DNA from: a virus
Virus record (IMG/VR): IMGVR_UViG_3300026130_000018
Coordinates: 1-28,771 of that record
DNA length: 28,771 nucleotides
Strand: one strand, 5' to 3'
Made by a program: the position numbers and the translations under genes. Below, in pieces: positions 1-7,621 of the stretch. The notes under the pieces are model-generated. The model was not told where the DNA came from. It searched no databases and saw only the letters and a list, made by a program, of their open reading frames with translations. Every line of letters begins with the position of its first letter. Within the stretch, counting starts at the first letter, position 1.

Positions 1-2840
1 GCAGGGATCTTCATCTCCACCACCTCAGTACCGTACCCTTCAGCTTGACCTCTTGGTGATGTCGAGAAGAAAATTCCATCTTCTTTAGGGGTGAATACAC
101 CTGTCTTACGAATCTGTTCAGCTTGCTCTGGCGTAGTGCGATGATAAACGGTCATCATGCCATTCTCATCGATGTTAGCCATACCTTCGATCTCATCGAT
201 CCAAGAAGGCATTTCAGCGTTGACCTGGCGACTCGCAGATCTCTGGTTACTTAATCCACGCACATTGCTCGGCATACCATATTCATCGACCACCACCTGC
301 TGGTACTCAGGGGTTCTACCCCATTCCTTACCGGTCCAGGGTGGATTATCTATACGGTCCTGCATAGACATACGCAGACGCTCCTGCACAGTGCGAGCTT
401 CAACTTCACCTGCTAAGTCGGTGTATAAACCGGAGCCACCCGAGTATTCGTAACGAGATAGGAAGTTGTTCAAGTCATTCACGCGCAGCCTAGCATCATT
501 CATTTCTACACCGAATGACTCTTGAGCCGCAGATCTCGCTTTGTTCAATTCACGCTGATACTTAGCGTAAGGATTCTTCACACCGGAAGTTTGAACCTGC
601 TCAACCAGAGTTGGATCGAGACGCTCTTCAGCGTACTTGATGGCATTCTCGATATACTGAGCATACTGCGCATCACGCTCGGCTTGTGGACGATGACGCT
701 TGGACCAGTTTATATCCATACGCATACGATATTCATCGTTCGGGTCCATGATAGAACCGGCAGAATTGAAGATATTCCTACGCTTATCGGTGAGTTTACC
801 ACCTTGATAGTAAGTGCTTAGATAACCTTTTAATCGGTCTATCTCGTTCATCTGATACGCAGTGCGAGACAAATCCTGGAAGTTATCATAACCACGATTC
901 TTAAGCGTCAGCTCAAAACCTTCTTTTGCGTTCGCGAATTCTTCCTCTGCATACCGAAGGTCCATTCTGGCACGTTCGATAACGCGCTCCATAGATTCGG
1001 TATTACCACCACGCGCAAAACCTTCTCGCTCTTGGATGGCGTGTTGAAGCTCGTGAGCGATAGTGCCTAGCATATCCTCATCAGTGCGAGGTCCAGTACC
1101 CATCGGGTTGTGATAACGGATGTCGATAGTGTCACTATCTGGGAAGTACGCGCCTCGATATGACGGTTCTCTGGTGTTGCTCGATATATCAACATCACCC
1201 AAGTTATAGTCACTTTGCGCACCAAACCCCTCGACAATATCGTCTAGCCAATTCATCTGGCTACCAGGCTCGAATACGTTGACTTGGATGTTGCGATCTT
1301 TGAGCGTATTGCGCAGTAGGTTCTTGAACGCTTCTTCTTCAGTGTCACCGAAGGCACCCATTGTACGGAACTGATCACCTTGAACTCGCGCAGCGATCAC
1401 ACCGTTCTCTTCGGTGGTGAATTGCACCGCATCAGCTAATTCCTGCGCGACACCTTCGACTTCTGGGTTCTTCTTGAGTTGCATGAACTCATCAGACACT
1501 TCTTGTCGCCATTGGCCATCGGCCCCACGCATCATAGGCGCACCAAACTCTTCACCAGTGGCTTTCCAGATAGCGTCTCTCGACTTACCTGCAGTTTCCA
1601 TCTGCTCGGCCAGCTCTCTCGCTTGCGCCTTAAAACTACGCGCCATCTGACCGACGAACGATGCTTCAGCGTCAGGTGTATTGAGTGCTACACCGGTAGC
1701 CGTTGCTGTGGTGAAAATCTTAGCTGCCAGGGGGAGAGTCAGACCATACTTCTTTGCGATACTAACAATGCGAGGATCGAATACGACGAAGTTGCTAGTA
1801 CCACCATCGGCTTTGCGCGATGTCGCATCAGCGTACTTGATACCTCTAATGCCAACAGATTCCAGTAGTTTTGAAGCAGCTTCAGGTGATTTAGGATCGC
1901 CAAAGTCAGTGTCAGGGTAACGATTGAAACGCTCGGACAATGTTTTATATACGTCCTGGCCTGACATATCACCCCAGATAGTACCAAACGCAGTGTTCGG
2001 ATTACCCTGTAGAATGCGTGTCTGGTCCTTATCGAATAGGCCAGGATTGCTATCTGCTATCTGCAGCAAAGCCTGCTTAACATTATCGGTCTGCTTACTT
2101 AACGGTTTATCCCAATCAAGCAGATCGTTCGGATCAGCATCGATGTCTACTTCATAGAGTTTGCCAGACTCGTACAAGCTATCATCAGCTTCAGCTAAGA
2201 ACCTAAACTTGGCATTGTCAGCCTGTGTGCTGTTGAGCCAATCGGCTTTAACCTGCTCCACTGGATCACCAGCAGCAAGTCTTGGGTTATTCTTCATTAG
2301 ATCTAAACGCTCGCTCTCGAGCGCATTTAGATCTTCCCTCAATCGTCGGCTTGTTGCCCCATACTTGTCCTGCCATTGGCTAACAGCAGGATCGTCGAAT
2401 AGCCAATCAAACTCGCTAGTCGTACCTTCAGGTGGTTCTGGGAAGGGTGGCAGATCATCGAGTTGCTTCTGCAATGCTGTCTGAGATCGCTCGATCTGCT
2501 TCAAACGATTCCAGGGTTCGACCTTCACATTGGCCCATTCTTCCATGTGCTCCTGCAGAGCTTTCTGACCGGCCTCATTAAGATCACCTGACGCGAGGTT
2601 GTCCCTATACCAGCGAGCAACTTCAGGATTCTCAGCGAAGTAGTGACCGTAACCATAGGCCTGAGCGCCTTCACCAGTACCGATGTACTCATCAAGAAAC
2701 TGCTCGAAGTCTGCAGGTGAACCGTGAAACGCTTTGATCTTAAGCCTGATCGCTTCATCAGCGACCTTATCACCTTTCAATGCGCGTTCAACAAGCTCCT
2801 TACTAGCAGCCTTAGCTACAGCACTTGTCGTGGACATCAT
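1..2840 (-). CDS. Large polyvalent effector protein: ADP-ribosyltransferase-like and zincin-like domains (3' end cut by window)
   Basis: The frame is open for 946 codons from an ATG at 2840 to the left edge with no stop, so the protein is C-terminally incomplete. The start overlaps the portal stop as ATGA. Residues about 35-375 resemble the ART-PolyVal family (ADP-ribosyltransferase of polyvalent proteins): AFHGSP at 37-42, a GTGEGAQAYGYGHYFAENP segment, a YEVDI strand and a closing NFVVFDPRIVSIAKKYG. The middle carries H596-E-L-Q-H600, an HExxH zinc site in a context like the LPD23 polyvalent-associated domain, ending near GEVEARTVQERL. From about residue 895 a second ART-like start appears (VYHRTTPEQAEQIRKTGVF, then GIFFSTSPRGQAEGYG) before the sequence ends. 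Polyvalent proteins are known as large multi-domain proteins thought to be delivered with phage or plasmid DNA to counter the host. The position beside portal in a late operon fits packaging in the virion, but injection is inference. Confidence 0.85.
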   Translation of the reverse strand, partial: MMSTTSAVAKAASKELVERALKGDKVADEAIRLKIKAFHGSPADFEQFLDEYIGTGEGAQAYGYGHYFAENPEVARWYRDNLASGDLNEAGQKALQEHMEEWANVKVEPWNRLKQIERSQTALQKQLDDLPPFPEPPEGTTSEFDWLFDDPAVSQWQDKYGATSRRLREDLNALESERLDLMKNNPRLAAGDPVEQVKADWLNSTQADNAKFRFLAEADDSLYESGKLYEVDIDADPNDLLDWDKPLSKQTDNVKQALLQIADSNPGLFDKDQTRILQGNPNTAFGTIWGDMSGQDVYKTLSERFNRYPDTDFGDPKSPEAASKLLESVGIRGIKYADATSRKADGGTSNFVVFDPRIVSIAKKYGLTLPLAAKIFTTATATGVALNTPDAEASFVGQMARSFKAQARELAEQMETAGKSRDAIWKATGEEFGAPMMRGADGQWRQEVSDEFMQLKKNPEVEGVAQELADAVQFTTEENGVIAARVQGDQFRTMGAFGDTEEEAFKNLLRNTLKDRNIQVNVFEPGSQMNWLDDIVEGFGAQSDYNLGDVDISSNTREPSYRGAYFPDSDTIDIRYHNPMGTGPRTDEDMLGTIAHELQHAIQEREGFARGGNTESMERVIERARMDLRYAEEEFANAKEGFELTLKNRGYDNFQDLSRTAYQMNEIDRLKGYLSTYYQGGKLTDKRRNIFNSAGSIMDPNDEYRMRMDINWSKRHRPQAERDAQYAQYIENAIKYAEERLDPTLVEQVQTSGVKNPYAKYQRELNKARSAAQESFGVEMNDARLRVNDLNNFLSRYEYSGGSGLYTDLAGEVEARTVQERLRMSMQDRIDNPPWTGKEWGRTPEYQQVVVDEYGMPSNVRGLSNQRSASRQVNAEMPSWIDEIEGMANIDENGMMTVYHRTTPEQAEQIRKTGVFTPKEDGIFFSTSPRGQAEGYGTEVVEMKIP

Positions 2841-4957
2841 TCACCTCCGGCAATACGGATCAAATCTTCCGTACTCATACCCTGCATATTTTGCTGACCT
2901 GGCTGTGGCGCACCCTGTCCGAGAGCACCAGCAGTCTGACGCACCTGCTCGGCTGCTTTGATCAGTCGATTCTGACCTTCTGACTTGATGCTCGACATGG
3001 TTTCCATTGTCTTCGCTTTCGTCTCTTCAGCTTTAGCCAGTGCCAGCAGTGTATCCGCTTGCGCCTTCTTAGCCTTCGCTTGCTCGTTCTGTGCAGCAGA
3101 CTGCAGATAGATCGTGTTCGCGTCTGGCTGTTGGTTCTGCATCGCTTCCTGCATCGCTTGCAGCTCTTCCTGGGTAGGTTCGACCACACCCATTTTGACC
3201 AGCTTGTCGCGGTAGAACTTGCGAACGTCTTCGATACCTTCGCCTTCCATGTTCATCATCGCCATCGATGTGAGTACCTGGATGGTCTCTGGGTCTTGCG
3301 TCATCGCCAGCATACCGGTGATCGCCTTCACGGTCGCAGCTCGCTTGCTGCTGGTGCTCGGGCCAACACTCACAGCGATGTCATACTTCGCTTCGCGCAG
3401 ATCGTTGGCGTACTCTACCTGACCGGTCTCAGCGTTCAGGGTAGGCATCGACAGCTCGACCTGACCAGCTTCATACTCGCTGTTCAGCGTCTTCATCTTG
3501 CGACCACGCTCAACCAGGACATCTTTGGCCATACTCAACCAGATCTCACCGGAACGCTTGATCGCCTTCGACATATTGCTCATGTAGATGAACGCTTGCA
3601 TATCCAGCTTCTGCTGGATCAGCTCGATCGCTTTACCTGAGACGTTCGGCTGTAGCTGTTCGCCAGCTTCCTGCTTACCCAGAACATCCTGCATGTCCTG
3701 CTCAGTGATCTGCAGCAGTGCTGCCATCGCTGGTGGGATCTGCGGAGACTTGGTGTACGCCACTGGTCCGGCTGGCTGCATCTCACCATTCATGCCGGTG
3801 ATCGGATTCACCAACAGGTATGGGTAGTCTTTGAGGTTGTCTTCTGCCCACATCATCTCGAAGCCAGCGACCTGCTCAGGCATCATGATAGGCTTCTCGA
3901 CAGTGCTCATCGCACTGATCTCAGCGAGCTTGCTCAATTGCATATTCTTCAGACGCTGCGCATCTTTCGCCAGACGCACATGGCCCATGCAGCGTTCGAC
4001 GTTATCGACGAACCACCGCTTGCCGTACACCGGCACGATCGGAATGCACTGACCTGCAATGTATCCACAGTCTTCCAGGACACCGCCACCGGACATGATG
4101 TACTTGCGCACCTTGCGCTTCTTCGTCTTCTTCTCGCCAGTCTTGACAGCACCGGTCGCTGCGAGCGTCTGCTCTAAGGTCTCATCAGCCTCGAAGTCAT
4201 CATCGGTGTAGCGTTCTTCCTCGCCATCCAGGGTCTGGTAGACATGAACCGTATGACGAATCTCTTCGACTCGGTACATCTCAGCCACATAGACCACATC
4301 GGGGGTGGACCAGTCGAAGCTCACATCAGTGATCGACTTAGGCCATGAGGTAGGATCATCGTCGTAGGTTTCCATGTACTCGCTGCGAGTCATGGAGGTG
4401 AGCACATAGCATCGCTTCGCGTCAGACTTGTCCTGACGTTTAGCGCCCAGGTCGAAGAACACAGAGCTATCAGCATCGTAGATCGGTTCGATCATCACGC
4501 GCTGACGGTCATCTTCGTCGTCTTCTTCATCTTCGTAAGCTGCGCGTAAGCGCCAGGCACCGAAGCCACCCCCGACAGCTTCCTCGAAAGCATTGTCGTA
4601 GGCTTCATCGGCACTGGAGAATTCTTCGTCGGCCCGATACAGGCCATCGCAGGTGTCAGCCAGTCGATCGTTCTCGATCCCTTCCTTGCTGACAAAATCG
4701 ACTGTGATGCGATTGTTGCGGTATTCGTTGATGATACGCATGACCGACAGATGGATCTTGTTGACCTCCATCTTCGGTTTGTTCTCGAACTGCTCTTTGA
4801 GTGGACCTTCCCACTGAGCACCTGCGATGCTGTAGAAACGTCGATCTTCCAAGCATTGCAGACGCTCATCCCTGACAGCCGATTGGATATCGTCGAATTC
4901 AGCGATAGCCTCGGCATGGATTTGCGCCAGACGTTGCTCTTTGCTAATTCTGGCCAT
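2837..4957 (-). CDS. Portal protein, P22 gp1-like
   Basis: The 706-aa product is close to the P22 portal in length (725 aa) and matches that family in its opening: an acidic helical N-terminus, a DRRFYSIAGAQWEG segment and an NKIHLSVMRIINEYRNNR segment typical of the stem/wing region. The C-terminal third is a long Ala/Gln/Lys-rich helix (roughly 590-690), consistent with the barrel region of P22-type portals. Portals form the dodecameric ring at one capsid vertex through which the terminase packs DNA and through which DNA leaves. It lies directly after the large terminase with a 34-bp gap and overlaps the polyvalent gene by 4 bp, the usual packaging-cluster order. The start ATG has GAGGTAAC about 5 bases upstream as a plausible ribosome site. 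No coat or scaffold follows in the window; they are expected beyond the polyvalent gene. Confidence 0.93.
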   Translation of the reverse strand: MARISKEQRLAQIHAEAIAEFDDIQSAVRDERLQCLEDRRFYSIAGAQWEGPLKEQFENKPKMEVNKIHLSVMRIINEYRNNRITVDFVSKEGIENDRLADTCDGLYRADEEFSSADEAYDNAFEEAVGGGFGAWRLRAAYEDEEDDEDDRQRVMIEPIYDADSSVFFDLGAKRQDKSDAKRCYVLTSMTRSEYMETYDDDPTSWPKSITDVSFDWSTPDVVYVAEMYRVEEIRHTVHVYQTLDGEEERYTDDDFEADETLEQTLAATGAVKTGEKKTKKRKVRKYIMSGGGVLEDCGYIAGQCIPIVPVYGKRWFVDNVERCMGHVRLAKDAQRLKNMQLSKLAEISAMSTVEKPIMMPEQVAGFEMMWAEDNLKDYPYLLVNPITGMNGEMQPAGPVAYTKSPQIPPAMAALLQITEQDMQDVLGKQEAGEQLQPNVSGKAIELIQQKLDMQAFIYMSNMSKAIKRSGEIWLSMAKDVLVERGRKMKTLNSEYEAGQVELSMPTLNAETGQVEYANDLREAKYDIAVSVGPSTSSKRAATVKAITGMLAMTQDPETIQVLTSMAMMNMEGEGIEDVRKFYRDKLVKMGVVEPTQEELQAMQEAMQNQQPDANTIYLQSAAQNEQAKAKKAQADTLLALAKAEETKAKTMETMSSIKSEGQNRLIKAAEQVRQTAGALGQGAPQPGQQNMQGMSTEDLIRIAGGE

Positions 4958-4991
4958 TTGTGTTACCTCGCGAGTGGTACCGATTAATATA

Positions 4992-6221
4992 TCACCATCT
5001 AGACACTGTGGCTATTGGTCGCGCCACTGCTGGTTTCTGCGCACCACCTCGACGTAAACCTTCCAGCGCATACCGCAGCGCATCGATGCAGTGGTTATCT
5101 TTATCCTGCAGTACCGGCAGGATCGCCTCGGTCACAGGGTCCACCTTGTAGCTATACAGCGTCAGCTCATCGATCAGGTGCTTACACCTCGGATGGACCA
5201 CGATGTCGTAGGTCTTGATGAACTCGACACCTTCGTTGACGCTGTTCTTACCCTTCACTGCTGGCTGGATCTTCGGAAAGCCATGCTTGCGAAGGTGACT
5301 GATCGTCTCGGGTCTCGCTGAGTCAGCGATGATCGGCCACTTCTCAGCGTCAGGGACCGTGAAGAACAGATCCGGTGTATCGAGGATCTCACAGCCGACC
5401 TGGTACGCTTCGTAATCGACGTACAGCGTCCGACCTTCGACGTAGCATCTGATGAGTGTAGTCGGATCTACCGAAAAGCCAAAGTCGGCACCGAGACGGA
5501 ACATCGCTGCAGGGTCCGTCTCGAACTCTTCGATGCGCCAGTTGTGGAACACTCGGCTGTTGGTGTTCTTGACGTACTCACCGAGCCAGACATGGGCATA
5601 CTTGTCTGGGTCTCTCGCCTTGTCGTACTCCATCTCATCGCGCAGGACATCAGGCAACCAGGGGTTGTCCATGTAGTTCGCCTGGAGAATCGTCGAGTCT
5701 GGGGGTGGGTTATCGCCACGCAGCAAAACGTCAACCGGATCACTCGCCAGGTAGGGGTTCCATGTGAACATCAGAGAGCTGTCTGGCTTACGGATAGTCG
5801 GACGCAGCAGGTCGATGGACCGTTGGCTGAGTGACTGCGCTTCCTCCACCCAGGCACAGTCGAAGCCTTCCAGCGACTTGATCGAGTCGGCTGTATGGTT
5901 CTGCATACCTGCGAAGATGATAATGCCATCACCGCGCTTAGATTTGATCTGAGACTCTTGGACATCGAAGTACGCTCCGACACCCAGCTTCTCGATCTTC
6001 TGCTCCAGTAGCGCCTTCACCGACATCTTGATCGACTTCTGCACTTCTCGAATACAGACCGTCTTGCGGTTCTGGTCCATGACATGAGCTTCGATGATCA
6101 TCTCAGCGAAAAAATGTGACTTCCCGCTACCTCGACCACCATAGGCTCCCAGGTAGCGAGCAGGTTGAAGTAACGGAAGCGCCCACCTGGGCGTAGGGAT
6201 CTCAAGAGTCGATAATGACAC
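4992..6221 (-). CDS. terL: Terminase large subunit (packaging ATPase-nuclease)
   Basis: The 409-aa protein has both motor and nuclease halves. The ATPase shows a Walker A GGRGSGKS at 28-35, Walker B CAWVEEA at 122-128 with the catalytic Glu pair E126/E127, and a coupling motif MFTWNP at 151-156. The C-terminal RNase H-like nuclease shows candidate metal ligands D246 (GADFGF), D300 (IIADSA) and D380 within DNHCIDALRYAL. This is the Terminase_3/PBSX-like type used by many headful-packaging phages. The start is a GTG at 6221 preceded by GAGGTG; it overlaps the end of the small subunit by 20 bp, so the two are probably translationally coupled. Length and motif spacing look normal and no damage is visible. 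Confidence 0.95.
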   Translation of the reverse strand: MSLSTLEIPTPRWALPLLQPARYLGAYGGRGSGKSHFFAEMIIEAHVMDQNRKTVCIREVQKSIKMSVKALLEQKIEKLGVGAYFDVQESQIKSKRGDGIIIFAGMQNHTADSIKSLEGFDCAWVEEAQSLSQRSIDLLRPTIRKPDSSLMFTWNPYLASDPVDVLLRGDNPPPDSTILQANYMDNPWLPDVLRDEMEYDKARDPDKYAHVWLGEYVKNTNSRVFHNWRIEEFETDPAAMFRLGADFGFSVDPTTLIRCYVEGRTLYVDYEAYQVGCEILDTPDLFFTVPDAEKWPIIADSARPETISHLRKHGFPKIQPAVKGKNSVNEGVEFIKTYDIVVHPRCKHLIDELTLYSYKVDPVTEAILPVLQDKDNHCIDALRYALEGLRRGGAQKPAVARPIATVSRW

Positions 6222-6612
6222 GCTTCACCTCAGTTACTGCGATGGGTGCGCTCTCATCACCGGCATGGATAGTGCGATCGCCATACTTCTTCGGTTTGAT
6301 CTTCGACAGGTACCACTTCGTCGTATCAACACGCAGCTTCAGTCGCTGCACATCGGTCTCTTCGTCATACGCTGCACCGAACATAGCTTCGATCAGCGAG
6401 TCGGCTGAATCTTCCTTCGCTCGCGCGTAGCGCTCCGAAAACTCAGGCTTCTCGCCTATCCATCGATAGATCGTATCGGCTGAAGGCATCGCTGGATCAG
6501 CGCAAATACTTCTGACCGACTCACCTACAGCGATTCGCCCTAAGATCTTACCTGCCAGTTGGTCGTTGAACTTCGTCGGGCGACCACCCTTGTTCTTCGG
6601 CTTTGCTGTCAT
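6202..6612 (-). CDS. terS: Terminase small subunit
   Basis: The 136-aa basic protein begins with a GGRPTKF segment, followed by a helix-turn-helix (about 28-60, containing SADTIYRWIGEKPEF). A helical oligomerisation region follows, and then the VDTTKWYLSKIKPKKYGDR signature that recurs in small terminases partnered with PBSX/P22-like large subunits. It recognises packaging-start DNA and recruits the large subunit. An AGGAG site lies 9 bases before the ATG. The upstream 58-aa gene overlaps its beginning in another frame, and its own end overlaps terL by 20 bp. Context and motif agree, so alternative roles as a transcriptional regulator are unlikely. Confidence 0.9.
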   Translation of the reverse strand: MTAKPKNKGGRPTKFNDQLAGKILGRIAVGESVRSICADPAMPSADTIYRWIGEKPEFSERYARAKEDSADSLIEAMFGAAYDEETDVQRLKLRVDTTKWYLSKIKPKKYGDRTIHAGDESAPIAVTEVKRVIIDS

Positions 6613-6724
6613 TGCTTTTTGCTCCTGGTTCTGTTACAGGGTTACCAAATATTCTAGTGAAGTTTTCGTCGAATGTCTTCCTATCAACACTCAACGGTCT
6701 TGGCGCACTTCCTTTCCCACTCAC
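6548..6724 (-). CDS. Small conserved phage protein (58 aa, GKG-RPL...IFG type)
   Basis: A GTG at 6724 overlaps the stop of the DUF3310 gene as GTGA and opens a frame of 58 codons ending in TAA inside terS. The product starts V-S-G-K-G-S-A-P-R-P-L-S-V, continues with FDENFTRIFG near residues 18-27, and has a polar tail. From memory, very small phage proteins with a GKG(S/D)xxRP opening and a closing Phe-Gly are common in podophage and siphophage early or packaging regions; their function is unknown to me. It fills what would otherwise be a 108-bp gap in a tightly overlapping operon. The terminal ~22 residues lie within terS in another frame. The start codon is inferred from the overlap, since no strong ribosome site of its own is evident. 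Confidence 0.65.
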   Translation of the reverse strand: MSGKGSAPRPLSVDRKTFDENFTRIFGNPVTEPGAKSNDSKAEEQGWSPDEVQRPTGR

Positions 6725-7008
6725 TTCGATACCCTCAAGCTGTTGTAGTTCGGATCAAGCGCATTCTGCCGAGTATTCGTAGAACGCTCTGTAAGCACTT
6801 CTGAGAGCTTTTCCAGATAATGTATAGCCTTACCTACCTCTTGCACCGTTTCATCCTTAGAACCCATCCTGAGAAGGTATTTGAGCGCATTACCACGGTA
6901 ATACCCAATGCGCTGCTCTAACGGCCAGGTATCGACCACATCCCACGGTTGTATCGATTGGTCCTTGTAGTGACTTCCACCGACTTGCTTTTTGTTCGCC
7001 TCACTCAT
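6721..7008 (-). CDS. DUF3310 family protein
   Basis: The 95-aa product opens MSEANKKQVGGSHYK, then IQPWDVVDTW and GNALKYLLRMGSKDETVQEVGKA. The pattern GGxHY ... (I/V)xPW ... NxxKYLxR is characteristic of the DUF3310 family, found widely in phages and also recognisable in the C-terminus of the T7 gp1.7 nucleotide kinase. A nucleotide-metabolism role is possible but not shown here. The ATG at 7008 is preferred over an upstream frame extension because it overlaps the VRR-NUC stop as ATGA and has GGGAG five bases upstream. The gene sits between a nuclease gene and the packaging genes in one leftward operon. Confidence 0.85.
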   Translation of the reverse strand: MSEANKKQVGGSHYKDQSIQPWDVVDTWPLEQRIGYYRGNALKYLLRMGSKDETVQEVGKAIHYLEKLSEVLTERSTNTRQNALDPNYNSLRVSK

Positions 7009-7283
7009 AGTAACTCCCACACATCTCTCATCATCTGATTCACATCCTCTTTCGACCACACGACAAACACCATCTGATCGAGCGATCGCATCACACCGAT
7101 CGTGTGCCGCTGTAACGGACTAATCTTCCCACCCTTCGTCTTCACCTCAACAAACAGCGTAAGACCACCAGGCAGCATCACAATACGGTCAGGCACACCT
7201 CTTTGTCCGGTCCACTTCCAGCAGCGTCCACCGGCAGCCTCCACAACACGTACAAGGTGTCGTTCAATGTCTCGTTCTCGCAT
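7005..7283 (-). CDS. VRR-NUC domain nuclease
   Basis: The 92-aa stand-alone nuclease has the VRR-NUC (PD-(D/E)XK superfamily) motifs in order: an N-terminal helix RERDIERHLVRVVEAAGG, then QRGVPDRIVM with the catalytic Asp, FVEVKTKGG with the E-x-K pair, and LQRH with the motif IV Gln. Phage VRR-NUC proteins of this size commonly lie beside primase, polymerase or SNF2 genes and are proposed structure-specific nucleases; Holliday-junction cleavage has been reported for some members. The ribosome site is AGGTGG six bases before the ATG. Upstream lies the repeat array, which separates it by 338 bp from the primase-helicase gene in the same orientation. Confidence 0.92.
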   Translation of the reverse strand: MRERDIERHLVRVVEAAGGRCWKWTGQRGVPDRIVMLPGGLTLFVEVKTKGGKISPLQRHTIGVMRSLDQMVFVVWSKEDVNQMMRDVWELL

Positions 7284-7296
7284 CCTCTACCACCTA

Positions 7297-7612
7297 GCGT
7301 CCGTCCGTTTTTTGTCCTTAAATTTTTTGTCCGCGTTTGTGCGTGTGTCCGTTTTATATAGTCCCTATATAAAACGGACAGGACGGACGCACTTCACATT
7401 ACGCCAAACGGACGCAAACAAACGTAAAACGGACACTAATTTCTTTATAAAACAAAGACTTACCTCTAGCGTCCGTTTCCGTCCGTTTTTTAGCTCAAGA
7501 AAAAACGGACACCCCCAAAAAAAGCGAAAAACGGACGCTTTTTGATCATTTTTTAACCAGCGTCCGTTTGTCCGTTTGCGTCCGTTTTTCAAAAAACGGA
7601 CAAACGGACGCT
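7297..7612. repeat. Iteron-like array: 14 copies of GTCCGTTT in both orientations, candidate replication origin
   Basis: In this gap between VRR-NUC and primase-helicase the octamer GTCCGTTT occurs seven times on the plus strand (7303, 7347, 7471, 7481, 7562, 7570, 7580). Its complement AAACGGAC occurs seven times (7372, 7406, 7427, 7503, 7529, 7594, 7602). Several copies are extended by GC before or after (GCGTCCGTTT), and near-copies include GTCCGCGTTT at 7329. Copies pair into inverted repeats: a 16-bp hairpin (7346-7380), an 11-bp pair (7481-7491 with 7500-7510) and a 19-bp pair (7559-7577 with 7594-7612). A/T runs are interspersed. Dense short repeats next to a helicase-primase gene are typical of phage and plasmid origins. 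An alternative is an operator array or a structured leader for the VRR-NUC operon. Confidence 0.9.
7346..7380. repeat. Perfect 16-bp inverted repeat with 3-nt loop
   Basis: Arms 7346-7361 and 7365-7380 are perfect complements separated by TCC. Each arm contains one copy of the array octamer followed by TATATAG. The near-palindromic A/T-rich centre could extrude as a cruciform and serve as a melting or initiator-binding site; this is inference. It is not a conventional terminator because no T-run follows either arm. Confidence 0.9.
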
Positions 7613-7621
7613 CAATTTTCA

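Noticed and set aside
3059-3640. 193-aa rightward frame inside the portal gene
   Set aside because: Shadow of portal coding sequence on the other strand with His/Leu/Arg-rich composition typical of antisense frames.
7102-7545. 147-aa rightward frame across VRR-NUC and the repeat array
   Set aside because: Opposite strand to a well-supported nuclease gene; its second half only mirrors the array and no ribosome site is present.
7297-7612. CRISPR array
   Set aside because: Repeats are 8-10 bases, occur in both orientations and have irregular spacing, and no cas genes are present.
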